The translations under genes were made by a program, and so were the position numbers. The notes beneath the pieces were generated by a model that ran no database searches, had not been told where the DNA came from, and saw only the letters and a list, made by a program, of their open reading frames with translations. This document shows, piece by piece, positions 35,701-47,000 of a stretch of DNA of 64,000 nt. Origin of the DNA: Acanthaster planci (lineage: Eukaryota > Echinodermata > Asteroidea > Valvatida > Acanthasteridae); contig NW_019091369.1 of the NCBI RefSeq assembly GCF_001949145.1, forward strand, positions 1,791,807 through 1,855,806, given 5' to 3'. Position 1 is the first letter of the stretch; each line of letters opens with the position of its first letter.

Positions 35701-38534
35701 ACAAAAACTTACTTACATAAACATAAACATACATAAATAATAAACAATAAACATTACTTCTCAGACACTATATCTGCTGATAATTATCGATGGGGATGAT
35801 TTACGTACCTTTAAGACATTGTCCACTTTCTGAAAGCCTTTCTCTTGTAAGATGGCCCATGCAATCTCGGTGTCATTCACATTCATCTGACAACCGTAAG
35901 TCTCAAAATACACTGGGGGAAAAAAATCAATACTCCTAATAATAAATTTTTAGCATTTCACATTCCACGACGTCAAGTCGCAGGAACGAACGCAGTCCAA
36001 CAAATTTTAAGAATTGAAAGGCAGAATCTAATTACAGCGCTTAAGCAAAAGATTTCTTTTTAAAAATCGATTGATTTGATTAGCTTTAAGATGACTTGGA
36101 ATCAACTCATGAGTTCTTCCATGTAAACAACCATGTGCAGTCTCCTGCCTCACATCAATCGCATCTGTCTGACTAATTACATTGCTACAATCTGTTCAAG
36201 GAAGTCTGGGCAAAATGTAAGACTCAGCAATTGGCAACCACTTTTTGACAGAATTTCACACATTACTTTACACAGGTATGTACATCAACAAACAAGTTCT
36301 TGCGAAATCTCCAAAATATTTTTCTGTCTTTAATCAATTATTCCTGTTCTTTCAGCATTTGTCACAAAAGACATTCCTCTATGTTACAGTGGCTTAAAAG
36401 CATCTAAGGAAAAAAACTGTACCGCATACAAAAAAAATTCACAACAAAACTATCCTACAGCAGTGATGCTGTCACGAACTGCTGTGACATTTTTACGCAA
36501 AATAGTAACTTAACACGTGAGACTGCATTTTTTCTGTCTGTTGCTACAAGAGGTGGCAGCAAGTCATTTTTTGTAAGTCCAAGTCGAGTCACAAGTCATT
36601 TGGTCACAGGGCATGTCAAGTCAAATCACAAGTCATTTGGTCTAAACACAAGTCAAGTCACAAGTCTCTTTGTCCAAAGTACAAGTCAAGCTGCACATTA
36701 TTTTGTCCAGNNNNNNNNNNNNNNNNNNNNNNNNNNNNNNNNNNNNNNNNNNNNNNNNNNNNNNNNNNNNNNNNNNNNNNNNNNNNNNNNNNNNNNNNNN
36801 NNNNNNNNNNNNNNNNNNNNNNNNNNNNNNNNNNNNNNNNNNNNNNNNNNNNNNNNNNNNNNNNNNNNNNNNNNNNNNNNNNNNNNNNNNNNNNNNNNNN
36901 NNNNNNNNNNNNNNNNNNNNNNNNNNNNNNNNNNNNNNNNNNNNNNNNNNNNNNNNNNNNNNNNNNNNNNNNNNNNNNNNNNNNNNNNNNNNNNNNNNNN
37001 NNNNNNNNNNNNNNNNNNNNNNNNNNNNNNNNNNNNNNNNNNNNNNNNNNNNNNNNNNNNNNNNNNNNNNNNNNNNNNNNNNNNNNNNNNNNNNNNNNNN
37101 NNNNNNNNNNNNNNNNNNNNNNNNNNNNNNNNNNNNNNNNNNNNNNNNNNNNNNNNNNNNNNNNNNNNNNNNNNNNNNNNNNNNNNNNNNNNNNNNNNNN
37201 NNNNNNNNNNNNNNNNNNNNNNNNNNNNNNNNNNNNNNNNNNNNNNNNNNNNNNNNNNNNNNNNNNNNNNNNNNNNNNNNNNNNNNNNNNNNNNNNNNNN
37301 NNNNNNNNNNNNNNNNNNNNNNNNNNNNNNNNNNNNNNNNNNNNNNNNNNNNNNNNNNNNNNNNNNNNNNNNNNNNNNNNNNNNNNNNNNNNNNNNNNNN
37401 NNNNNNNNNNNNNNNNNNNNNNNNNNNNNNNNNNNNNNNNNNNNNNNNNNNNNNNNNNNNNNNNNNNNNNNNNNNNNNNNNNNNNNNNNNNNNNNNNNNN
37501 NNNNNNNNNNNNNNNNNNNNNNNNNNNNNNNNNNNNNNNNNNNNNNNNNNNNNNNNNNNNNNNNNNNNNNNNNNNNNNNNNNNNNNNNNNNNNNNNNNNN
37601 NNNNNNNNNNNNNTATTTTTTCCGACATACAAATGAACTCTTCTTTTAATATGTGCCCAAAACAGGAAAAGGATTTTCTGACAATCTTGAGGATGGGTAA
37701 TTGAGTGGAAGTAATGATGCTTTATAAGAATTTATCAGCTTCTAACTAAGGATTTTGTAAATGTTCAACTTCAAGTGTGCCACATTAGGGAACACTCAGC
37801 TGAATTTAAGCCCAATTTCCAGATGCCTCAAGTTTTGGATTTCAAACAAAATTTCATGATACTGAAAATGGTCACAAACTAGGGTTCAATGCCATGTATC
37901 ATGAAGGTACCAGTTTATATCCAAATGAGTTTTAAGTTTTTCAAGAAAAAGGTTTGACAACGCTGTGCGAGGTAAGTCAAATGAGCGTGTAAGTGCACCA
38001 CGTAAGGGACTCTACTATCATGACTATATATTCCCTAAGGCTATGCATATATAGCCAAGCCGATTCTGCTGATCTTCATTAATCATCATGAACTGAATAA
38101 GGCCTAGGCCTAAAATTCGACCTTTTTTTACCTTTTCGGTTCACTGCTTCAGTTGAACTCCTCTGAAGATAAGGAACCGTCTCTGGAATGAGGTCCTCAC
38201 CACTTGAGACATTTTCTGTTTGGTTTGAAGCTATAATGAAATCCTGCAGAGAAGGACCGCCTTCTAACTTGTCACTGAACTCCGCCCTCTTTTTACCAGC
38301 AGTCGTCACAGGCGCACGCTGATATGAAACGTTACTGCAGGCACGACAGCCAGTCATCGTCGATTTCTTTATAGGTGCACACTGATCAGAGCCATTAAAA
38401 GTATTTTTATTTTCCTCATAATGATTGACAGCCAGATTAAGCTTCCTATCTGAAAAAAATCCTCTGTAGGGAAAGAAAACTGGTAATTTTCGCTGGAAAA
38501 ATGTCGCAGTTCTCGGACAAATGGAGGCAGCCAT
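21039..38534 (-). CDS. CDK5RAP1: CDK5RAP1: mitochondrial tRNA methylthiotransferase (10 exons)
   Basis: Exons run 38534-38132, 35912-35809, 35192-35057, 34090-33880, 32256-32136, 31215-30842, 30144-29958, 29782-29633, 22199-22053 and 21146-21039. Every donor/acceptor phase matches, giving 646 residues (human is about 600). The enzyme adds a methylthio group to N6-isopentenyladenosine at position 37 of tRNAs, using two iron-sulfur clusters and S-adenosylmethionine. The order is an N-terminal leader rich in basic residues (mitochondrial import is inferred), UPF0004 domain with Cys142, Cys178 and Cys216, radical-SAM core with CDNMCSYC (Cys291, 295, 298), and TRAM domain at the C-terminus. All six cluster cysteines are present. 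The assembly gap lies in intron 1, so an unseen extra exon cannot be excluded, but the exon 1-2 junction already reads as expected for the family. Confidence 0.95.
21808..22015 (+). repeat. Dispersed repeat family R1, copy B
   Basis: It has the same ordered blocks as copy A, beginning CCAAGAGAGGGCGCTATTTT and ending in a GAGGGGGTGC...GAGGCGGA segment. It lies in the last intron of CDK5RAP1, on the opposite strand. Confidence 0.85.
22235..22490 (-). mobile_element. tRNA-derived SINE (family S1), decayed copy
   Basis: It matches the 28617-28875 element over its length, including TTCAGTTTTAGAGGTGGGA, CAGGCAGGGACTGAAAACCC and the tRNA-like head. The B box is mutated (GGATTCTAACC on the plus strand). 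It lies in CDK5RAP1 intron 8. Confidence 0.75.
23995..24200 (+). mobile_element. tRNA-derived SINE (family S2)
   Basis: Near-consensus polymerase III boxes are visible: A-box-like TGGCCTAGCAG at 23999-24009 and B-box GGTTCGAATTC at 24043-24053, 33 bp apart. A non-tRNA body follows with GACCCTGGGCTAGTCACTTC. It is not a functional tRNA gene because the cloverleaf is not complete. The 3' end is uncertain. Confidence 0.65.
26795..26940 (+). mobile_element. tRNA-derived SINE (family S1), partial copy in plus orientation
   Basis: An intact B box GGTTCGAATCC lies at 26828-26838, followed by the family body GTGGATTGGGTTTTCAGTCC. The head upstream of the B box is shortened and the A box is not clear. 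Confidence 0.75.
28617..28875 (-). mobile_element. tRNA-derived SINE (family S1), best copy
   Basis: Read on the minus strand, it has a perfect A box TGGTGTAGTGG (28861-28851) and a perfect B box GGTTCGAATCC (28819-28809). A roughly 190-bp body follows, ending in a short ATAA-repeat tail near 28617. The layout of polymerase III promoter, body and A-rich tail is that of a LINE-mobilised SINE. Confidence 0.85.
29958..32256 (-). CDS. CDK5RAP1: CDK5RAP1 exons 5-7: radical-SAM core
   Basis: Exon 5 (32256-32136) carries the cluster motif CDNMCSYC and [11 protein letters not shown]. Exon 6 (31215-30842) carries [27 protein letters not shown] and HLPAQSGN. Exon 7 (30144-29958) carries [18 protein letters not shown]. 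Exon 6 has a somewhat longer, Ala/Ser/Gly-rich loop after VNSYRD than I expect from vertebrate relatives. Confidence 0.94.
30435..30767 (+). repeat. 11-bp minisatellite (GATTGACTTGT)n
   Basis: The core from about 30604 to 30755 is built from contiguous 11-bp units such as GATTGACTTGT, GATTGGCTTGT and GATCAACTTGC. More diverged units extend toward 30435. It lies in CDK5RAP1 intron 6. Related stretches occur near 36550-36710 and 63296-63370. Confidence 0.85.
33880..35912 (-). CDS. CDK5RAP1: CDK5RAP1 exons 2-4: UPF0004 (methylthiotransferase N-terminal) domain
   Basis: Exon 2 (35912-35809) encodes [16 protein letters not shown]. Exon 3 (35192-35057) encodes [17 protein letters not shown]. Exon 4 (34090-33880) encodes [12 protein letters not shown] and [12 protein letters not shown]. 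These hold the three cysteines of the auxiliary iron-sulfur cluster. Confidence 0.93.
35364..35549. mobile_element. Long palindromic (fold-back) element in CDK5RAP1 intron 2
   Basis: The left arm (35364-35447) and right arm (35465-35549) are imperfect reverse complements, separated by a 17-bp loop. The best-conserved inner block is TTGGCCAATCACAA against TTGTGATTGGCCAA, next to AAAATCTGTC/GACAGATTTT. Arms of over 80 bp around so short a loop suggest a hairpin-type MITE. Confidence 0.75.
36550..36710 (+). repeat. AAGTCACAAGTC-type repeat abutting the assembly gap
   Basis: Repeated words such as CACAAGTCATTTGGTC and ACAAGTCAAGTCACAAGTC occur every 11-33 bp up to the first N. They are the complement-like counterpart of the 30.6-kb minisatellite, so the gap was probably caused by this array. 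Confidence 0.7.
36711..37613. other. Assembly gap of 903 N
   Basis: All bases are N. The gap lies inside CDK5RAP1 intron 1. Confidence 1.
38132..38534 (-). CDS. CDK5RAP1: CDK5RAP1 exon 1: start codon and leader
   Basis: The ATG at 38534 lies in AACATGGCTGCC, close to the YY1-type start-site motif. The encoded N-terminus ([18 protein letters not shown]) is basic and rich in hydroxyl residues, as in mitochondrial presequences. The donor AAAAG|GTAAAA leaves phase 1, which joins to exon 2 to give [12 protein letters not shown]. Confidence 0.85.
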
Positions 38535-40185
38535 GTTTAAACTCGTTCACCAAACCTCGCCCTTTGTTTCAACTTAATATAAAAATTTTAAAAACTCTTC
38601 CCATTGAAATAAAATACAAAAACACGTTTATTATATTTTATCTATTAAGATTTGAATTAGTTCCCTTTTTCTTTTGGAGAGCATCATAATACACTATTCA
38701 GTTTCTTTGCATACGAGGATGGCTAATTTACATATTCGAATATACTTCCGAAAGTTTTTCGTCCACGCCGCGCCGAAAGAAAGGCGCCTCCTGATTACGC
38801 TCAGTGTTCTTTTGACTGGAAATTAAGCATTACAAGACCTCTTGGACATCTTACTTGTACCAAAGATCATTTTTAATTAGTGGTCTGTACCTTGCACACG
38901 GAGGAATAAGAACACATGAGCGCACAAGACACTTAGTAACTTCTCCACACAAACAGCCCCAAATTAGCCACTGAGGAACGATCCGGTAACGCGTGAACAA
39001 AGCAAATTAAATTCATTGAAATGACTGGGAAAAAGACAGACAATATCAAGAAATGACTTACTGACCGTCGATACAAATATCACAACTTCCAAGACTTTTT
39101 TCTTCAAAACAATTCCACAATTCAATTTTATTAAACAAGTATCTTGTCACTGTGTCTGACAACGGCATAATTCTTATTTCGGTTGATTTGATTCATATTG
39201 CGTTCTAATGCACTCTACTGGCATCCAAGAAATACAGACATTCTAAAACATTAGCACATACAAATACACATGATCCCCGAATTCTCTCTAAATTTGATCA
39301 AATATAATAAGTACATACATGTATAATTAATGTAATATAATTTCACAAAATATACCTGACGCACTAAAAATGTAGTGTTATACATGAATATGCATCTTGA
39401 AAAATATATGATTCCTATTAAAGCTAAAGACATATTCAACGACATAAAAATATACGCCTCACAACTTTGTCTAAATTTATAGACTAATATATAAAACTAC
39501 AAAATTGCAATAAAAACTTTAACTGTTTTCAATTTCAAAATTTTGGTCAAAAGGCAAGTTTTTATAACCTGAAAGGAATGTGGTCCAGATAACCTGAAAT
39601 TGTACTTGGTAATACAAAAAAAATATCAAAGAATCCATGTCCATCAACGAAACTTGTCTTGTAAATCTAAGGCCTAAGGAATTTCAGAAGTGTGTGCGTG
39701 TACCTGCAGAAGAGGGAAGGTGCCATGAGATTGCATATCCACGGAATGCCTGAAGTGACATCACAAAAAAGCGCCCTCAAGAATGAGGAAATTAAAAAGA
39801 TATTATAAAAAAGCGGCATAATTTGATGGTCCACTAATTTTTGCACCAAGGCAAGAAGATATTGCTCAAAATAAACGTCAGTGTGTAATTCACTTGTGAG
39901 ATCTTTAACCTTAATTAACTAAAGGGGTGAAAGTAAAACATTTTGAACAACATTGCTGGAAATTTATAATTTTGCAAAACTTGGTCTGATTTTGTGACTC
40001 AAAAGGTATTTATAAATGGGAATAAACATGTGCTAGGACAGTTTTGAACTTCTGTACAAGACCGGCTCCTTTAAGACCAGCTCAGGAGAATGGATGCTGA
40101 TGATGTCCCCCACTTTCCAGTAGCACATGCTTAGTGTCTTATCAAAGCTGCGCTATCTTTCGGTGATTTCAGGGAGCAATGCTCC
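38535..40185. other. Intergenic region between CDK5RAP1 start and STAND gene end
   Basis: AT-rich sequence with no recognised coding exon. It should contain the CDK5RAP1 promoter and the 3' UTR of the upstream minus-strand gene. Nothing else was recognised. Confidence 0.5.
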
Positions 40186-41021
40186 TCAAGGAACCAGTTT
40201 ACAGCAGCGTTCAATGTGGCCAGGGTCACAGAACTGGCAGAGGTAGGCCAGGGGCGGCGTGTCGCGCTGGTTGATGGACTTCTGACAGGCATAGCAGTTG
40301 TACTTGGCACCAAAGGCAGGAAACGATGGTTTGTGGAAGGGACACCAGTAGGCTGAGAGGATTAAAGATGATTTGAAGAATTTAATCAATAAGTAAGGGG
40401 TAAAGTGTATCAGTCTGGTGCATTATTTTTGACTAATTGATGTGATCATTATCATGCTTAGGTTAAAGAGATTAGTGAGACAACACCTGAATGTATAATG
40501 TTGATCTGTTTGGGGTACTCTTTAAAAATATGCCACTTGCCTCCAGCAAAAGCACCCCCACACTGGTTGAAAAGAGCCATGTTGCTGTTGGTCAGAAGTG
40601 TTCATTTTGTTTGTAGCAATGGGATCGTGATTTGTGCATTTCCTAGTCATTCGTGAACCAACAAAGTTCAGTCCCGATCAAAGGAGCCTCCATTGCTAAG
40701 AAATAGCGCCCTCTCTTGATCTGGCTCAAAGCCCCAAAACTGAATTAAAATCAACACCAGCAATAACATTAAAAACGCCTTGCTCCGATCAGGGCTTAAG
40801 ATGCTATCTTATTGCTTCAATTCAAGGTATCAATTCAAGGTACCTTTGGCAGTTTTGGGGCCTGGGAATGCTATCCTTTCTCCGCATATGGCACAGCAGT
40901 CCTTGTTCTGAAAGTAAGAGTTGGGATCCAGCTTGCTCCGGGCGTTCTTGCAGAACTGGCAGAAACCAAACTTGGTGCATCCCGGGAAGTCCGACTTGGT
41001 CATGTTAGTGCAGCGGAACTC
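40186..41021 (-). CDS. STAND gene: C-terminal Cys-rich exons
   Basis: Exons 41021-40844 and 40352-40186 encode the last 114 residues, with paired cysteines GFCQFC, CCAICGE, YNCYAC and YLCQFC plus further Cys/His (YWCPFH, GHIERCC). Four CxxC knuckles suggest two zinc-binding units of treble-clef or zinc-ribbon type. This inference comes from spacing, as I do not recognise a named family. The stop is TGA at 40188-40186. Confidence 0.82.
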
Positions 41022-44000
41022 CTGGCAATTGAAGTTGGGGAACATTCAAACCCGGTCTCATTCAAAGAAACTCCAAGCAGGGAATTTTTTTCAAGTGATA
41101 AACTGATGTTTGAGCAAATTTGTGGATCTGAAGTGTAGGCATTTGGCATTTTCATCAATGAATTATGTTACGCATGAACGGCCTGCAGAAAAAAATAGAG
41201 AGATACCTTGAGCAGTCTTGATCTCTCGATCTTGTTGACGTGGGTGCTGCGCTTGTCCGTGCGAAAGAAACCGACCAATCGCTGGCCTTCCCTGGCCTGG
41301 GTGAGCTGACGAGCCAGCTGACTGATCACTGCTGCCTCGTCGTGACAGTGATATTGGTAGTAGTCGGCCAGCTCCCGGTGGCACTTTTTCTTCAGGTCGT
41401 AATCTTCCGACAGGCGTTTCTGGACAGCCTGCATGAAATGCCACCAGAAGGGTGAAAACCAGAAGCCACTGGGAGGAAATTTTAAGCTGCCATCTTCCAC
41501 CTTGTTACAAGGGAAGCTTTATTTGGTTGACTTGCCTATCCAAACTGACTTCACATACTGCAAAGTGTCCAATCGTTGCTACTCTTAACACCTTTCATTT
41601 CTTGAGGAAATTTGGGTTGAGCAACGGAAATTGAGCCAAACAGAATTTGACCATGTAACCTCCACACAAACCGAGCTTGTGAAGCAACTGAGCTATCTAA
41701 CTCCATTCGGATCTCCAAATTTGTCGGGCCTTTAGTTCCAGAACTGTACAGTTTCAAATATATACTCCAAATCCAAGATAACCCTTACCTTGTTCAGGGC
41801 CAAGTGGAAGAACTGCAGTCGTTCCACTTGACCGTAGGCCCCGGAGTTCCTCAAAAATGGCTTGAGAGTGCGTCGAGCCATGGCCCAGTGTAGCGCCGGT
41901 GCGGGCGTGCATGCTTCACCGTCGATGTCTCCCAGAAGGGCTTGAAGCTCCGTTTCTTTGAGGCCTTCGGGAACGCACTGGAGGTAGTGCAGCATCTGGA
42001 GGAGAGGTCGGACAGAGGTCAAGAACCAGACAGAAACCGGCTGCAAAACATCAATATTTCATCTTCTGGGTTGACTGTAGCTTACCGATAATGTTAAGGA
42101 GTGCAATAGTCTAATAAAGAAATTCATACATGGAATGTTCCATTGCAGAAGGCAAAGCCAACTGAAATGGAATATTCCATATGCCATTGACTGAATTTCT
42201 TCTTTCCTTAATACAAGAAACAAGAACAAACAAGAAACATCTATGGACTAAATCACAACCCTGGGAGGAAGCAAGCCACTCTCTGGTATGGGCTCGTTGA
42301 CTATACCTTCTGAACCATTCCAGTTTCGTCGTCGCTCACCAGCCGGGCCAAGATGATCTCAATGAGGCCTTCCAGCGAGTCGGGCAACTCCCGGATCCGG
42401 TCTGTCACCTGCTCAAAGACGCCGAAGACGCGGAGTTCCTCGCAGCTCAGCGACAGCCACAGGGCGTTCCTGGCCCCCTCCGAGCCCGTGAGGAGGTCAA
42501 GCTGCTCTGAATCCAATGTCTGCAGAGTTCAAGAATCCAACAATTCCTCGGAGCGGTAAGTGTAGGCCAGACAGCGAACGAATACATTTTGCCTGGCCTG
42601 ACTTCCCAAAGCTACCCCATAGCTCTGTGCTTTCGATTCACAAGTGAAAAAATACACAGAAACCCAATACAGTACAAGCACTATGGACCTTTTTCACGAT
42701 GCTGCCATGTTTGTCTTGTGTCCTGTAGCCCCTTTGGCAATAGTAATACAACTTCACCTACTGATAAAAGGGAGCAGACTATTTTCCCTTCCAGCCTTAG
42801 TTTCGTTAAATTGGTTTAAATGGTTAAAAAAAACAAGATGGCTGCCCCGTGACCGAGGTTTATGGGCTGAATGTATCCCTCTTTTGGGACTACACCTTAA
42901 AATCTACCAGATGGGGAATTCGAAGGCCGTCTCACCTTGTTGTATCTCTTGAAGTAGTTGGTGACGATCTCCTTCCTAGCCGTGACCCCTAGGGCAGTCA
43001 GGGTCAGCTCGGTGGCATCCGGGCAGCGCTGTCGCAGCTCCTCCAGGGTGCGGTCTTCCCTGGTGGTGCTCACCACGCACCGCAGGTTACCGGCTAACGT
43101 CGAGGGGAGCCAGCCATAGCGATTGTCTTCCTTCATCATCTGCGCAAGGAATTTGGAGAGGAAACAAACAAGATCATCAGAAGGAAAAGCAGAGGACTGG
43201 AACTAAAACGTAGGTTCAGACGATAAAGGTCAAACACCAAAATGAAAAAGCAAACCAAAAGAGGGTGAATAATACTCGGATTTCTGTTATAAAATCCTCC
43301 AAAAACTTTTCGTGGATTTATAGTGATCTGAGGAGGTTAATAGAGTTAACAAATCGACGAGGAATAGAAACATTGACAAGACTCTTTTCAATTAATAAAA
43401 GAGGCGCCAAAAATTACCTTCAAAGAAACCTACCTGGTTGACAGCATCGACAACAATGAGGAACTGGGTGCCGGCTTCTTCAAGAGTCTTGAGGTAAGCT
43501 GCCATCTTGAGGGCATTCACCTCATCGACCGTCTTCTTGGCCTTCGAGGCGTCCTCCTCTTTCTCAGGGGTGTATGCACACACGTCTGGGTACAGCTCTT
43601 CCAGTTTGTCAACTGTGAGGTTCAAAGTTAAAAGAGGTCAGATATTGAGACATTCTGAGGGCGACGATGAGGTTGAAGTTATGTAACTTCATGGCTAAGA
43701 AAAAAAAGTTGGCACTGATTTGAATACACAATTTTTGAAGCAATTCTGAGGGTGTTATTCCTCATCGGATGTACGTAGAGAAGTGAGATGTATTCCCTCA
43801 CAAGTGTGATTTGAGAGAAAATAATCAGATGATTATTTTTCATTGCTGACGAAAATAATAAAATTGAAATGTCGGACACCAGTCCAGCTTATTTTCTAAG
43901 TTCTATCACATTGGCTGGCGACAAAAATCACTGAACTGCCCACCGTGATATCTGGGGTGTGTCAGACTTGTACGACAAAATGCACTGAACAGGGGCAAGT

Positions 44001-47000
44001 GACATTAGCACCGTTACCCTGATGTTTATAACGTGTTATCACAAAAAGGATTAGAGACGGACTTCCTGTAAACTTACCCAGCCTTTTCAGGATGCTGGAA
44101 GGCAAGTTGGATTCAGCCGTGCAGCCAACAAAGTGGTAGAAGACTGCAAAACCGGCCTGTAAAGATTAGAAGGCAAAAGACAAAATGCAGTAAAAAGTGC
44201 TCAGTGACAACATGACAAAAAGAGATTTAGTGAACAGGAACCAAATTGCTGCCAAGTAACATGTGCAATGATATGCCTTATAATTTTTTTAATAACTGAG
44301 AGAAACGACGACACATTACAAAAACCGGCGCAAAGTCAGCATTTTAAATAAAACGTGAGTTCTCACATAAACACAAACACTGAAGACAGCCCCTTCTGCT
44401 TGCATTGCTTTGTGGTACCTTGGACAGTGCAGTCTCGTAAAGCAGTACCACAGAAAATACCGTGCTTGTCTTTCTCGGGTAAATCAGACTGGTCAGCCAC
44501 CCCTCTCTGAAGTCGCCACGCCCCTTCCCCTCCCCATTACCTTCTTCGCTTCCATCACAAAGCGCGCCATGAGGCTGGACTTGCCCTCTCCGGGATCTGC
44601 TACCACCACCATGTGGTGGCGCTCTTCCCCCGCCTCGGTCTCGGCATCCCCGGGGACGCCTCTCGCCAAGTCCATCATCCTGCCGATTTCGCCGTCCCGG
44701 CCAAACACCAGCTTGCCCTTTTGCTCCATGTAAATGTCGTGTTGTTCTTGCTCTGTGAAAAAAAAAAAACCTGCTACATTAGATGAGGCTGGTCAAATAT
44801 GATGGGAAAGGGTAAACTAACGTGAAACACGTCAGGTGTGAATTCACAAACATTGACCACATTTCAAAAAAGGACCAATTCACGGTTTATGCTTCTTAAC
44901 TACATTCAACCTGTTTGGTCATAATACACTGCAACCTATCTCCCCACATTTTTTAATGAGAAAAACTTCATTGATTTGTCCATTATCTTCCATTCTTATC
45001 GTCTTTTATAATTGGCTATTTGCACGCTGACGGTGCCTCCAGCAATGGTAATGAACAATAAAATTGTTCTTCAAAACCTTTACCTAGCTTCTCCGGAGTA
45101 GGAGCAACGCTGTCACTTGGAGGAAACTTCTTCTCGATGGCCTTCTTAAAAAACTCCAGAACTTGCCTCCCAAACTCATCCAGGCCTTTGAGCTTAACCT
45201 TCAGAATTGGGATGAGAGGGCGGAAGTTTATCTTTTATCTAACCTGTGCATTGTGGAATTGTTTTATCCTACGGGCCTCAAGCTGGACCTCGGGAGGGCG
45301 CTATTTCCTTCGCAACAGAGGGTCCTAACTGGCACTAACTGCCAATTGCTGGTTCACGAACGACTAGGAAATGCAAGCACTGCAGTCACATCGCTACCAA
45401 CAAAATGAATACTACTAACCAACATGGCTCTTTTCAACCGATGAGGGGGTGGCTCTGCTTGAGGCAGACCGAAACCCCGCCAGAATGCAATTTCATCCAA
45501 CTGACACAGAACACTGAATTCTGGACAGTTTGGGGAAGGCCTCACCTTTGAGTCCTGCGTGTCATCATCTAGTTCACAAGAATAGGGAAAAACCTGGCCA
45601 GGAAAGCGCTGCTGAAGCCTGGATTTCAACTCCTAAAGATGAAAGAAAACGGTTAGATATAACTGCCAACGTTTTGCTTCAGCTGGCTGCTTCACCACCG
45701 GAACCTCTGCAGTCTCCTGACAACTGACAGAGCATACTGTCCAAAACGTTGAGTACCCTTCGGTTCTTTTCAGAATCAAACACACTGACAAAGGAGATGT
45801 TTTCGCATGGCGCGACCGCAAACTTTTCCTGAACATCTTGCTCCAGTTAAACCCATGCCAGCATAAATCTGTTGGCTCGCAGAAATTTCCCAAGCTCTCC
45901 AATGCCGAAAAACAAACAGGGACCCGAACCTTGAGCTGAAGCTTCCCCACCTCCGTCGGCTCCACAAACTGTTTCTGGTTTTCCAGGGGGATCATTTCTG
46001 TAAAGCCAGAGCTGTCTCGCACAAAGAAAGCAGCGTTTGGGTTGCGTGAGCGATACGCCCCCAAGAGGATCTCCATGTGAGTGATGGAGGTGGAATGCAC
46101 CCATTTATATTCCTCCGCGATGTCATTTGGGACTTCCTCTTTGGGTGGTATCCATCCATATCTGGGAAGTGGGGGGGAAAAAAAGGGAAATTTAATTGCG
46201 GGATTTGGTAGGGTCCGTCGATATCAAAGTTTTCAATAATCGATACGTTAGAAATCCAATATTGAGTATACCACGTGTATCGAATGCTCAGTATGATTTT
46301 GTGACGTCTTGATTTTTCTTAATGGGCACAATTTCCTGCTATTCAGAAGCAAATTTACTCAAAGTGGAGAATAAATTTTTTTGTAATCTGACTTGTTTTG
46401 ATATTTTCGGTATCCCAATGTCAAGTTTTTTAATATTTGATACTATTAAAGATTGGACATATCAGGGTTATCAATTTTGGATTGATATTCAATAATTGAG
46501 TAATATTGATACATCAGCGGACCCTAGGATTTGCGCCAAGAATTCCTCTTTTAACCAAAAAATTGTGGATTGAATAAAAAGTCTTGACGGTCTTATGCTA
46601 ACTCTAATCTCTGACAAATTTACACATACACTCCTTCCAGAAAATGTACCAAGTGAGGCACCCGTTTTTCCTAACAAGCAAGGTTCCGAGGGGAATAGAA
46701 CCAGTTTTCAACAGAAAGGGCACAAATGCATGCACTGAGGTCGAGAATTCCAAACGATCACCTGTTCCCCAGCATGTTGAGGAAGAACCCTTCTCCGTCG
46801 GCGTCGGCGTGGCAACGTACGATCTCCTCCATGCAGGTGGTTACCACGGTGCGGGTGGTGGGGTTCTTGGGCACGCCCCATCGCAGGTCGCATTCCACCA
46901 GGTGGAGACGGAGGGATTCGCACCACTCACGCAGCTCTGGAAAAACCTGGTCATTTTTTTTTGAGAGGTGGAAACAAGAAAACTTGGTGAGGTGTAGGGT

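Noticed and set aside
36600-37704. Four long open frames of 324-349 residues across the gap
   Set aside because: Almost all codons are N. They are artefacts of the assembly gap.
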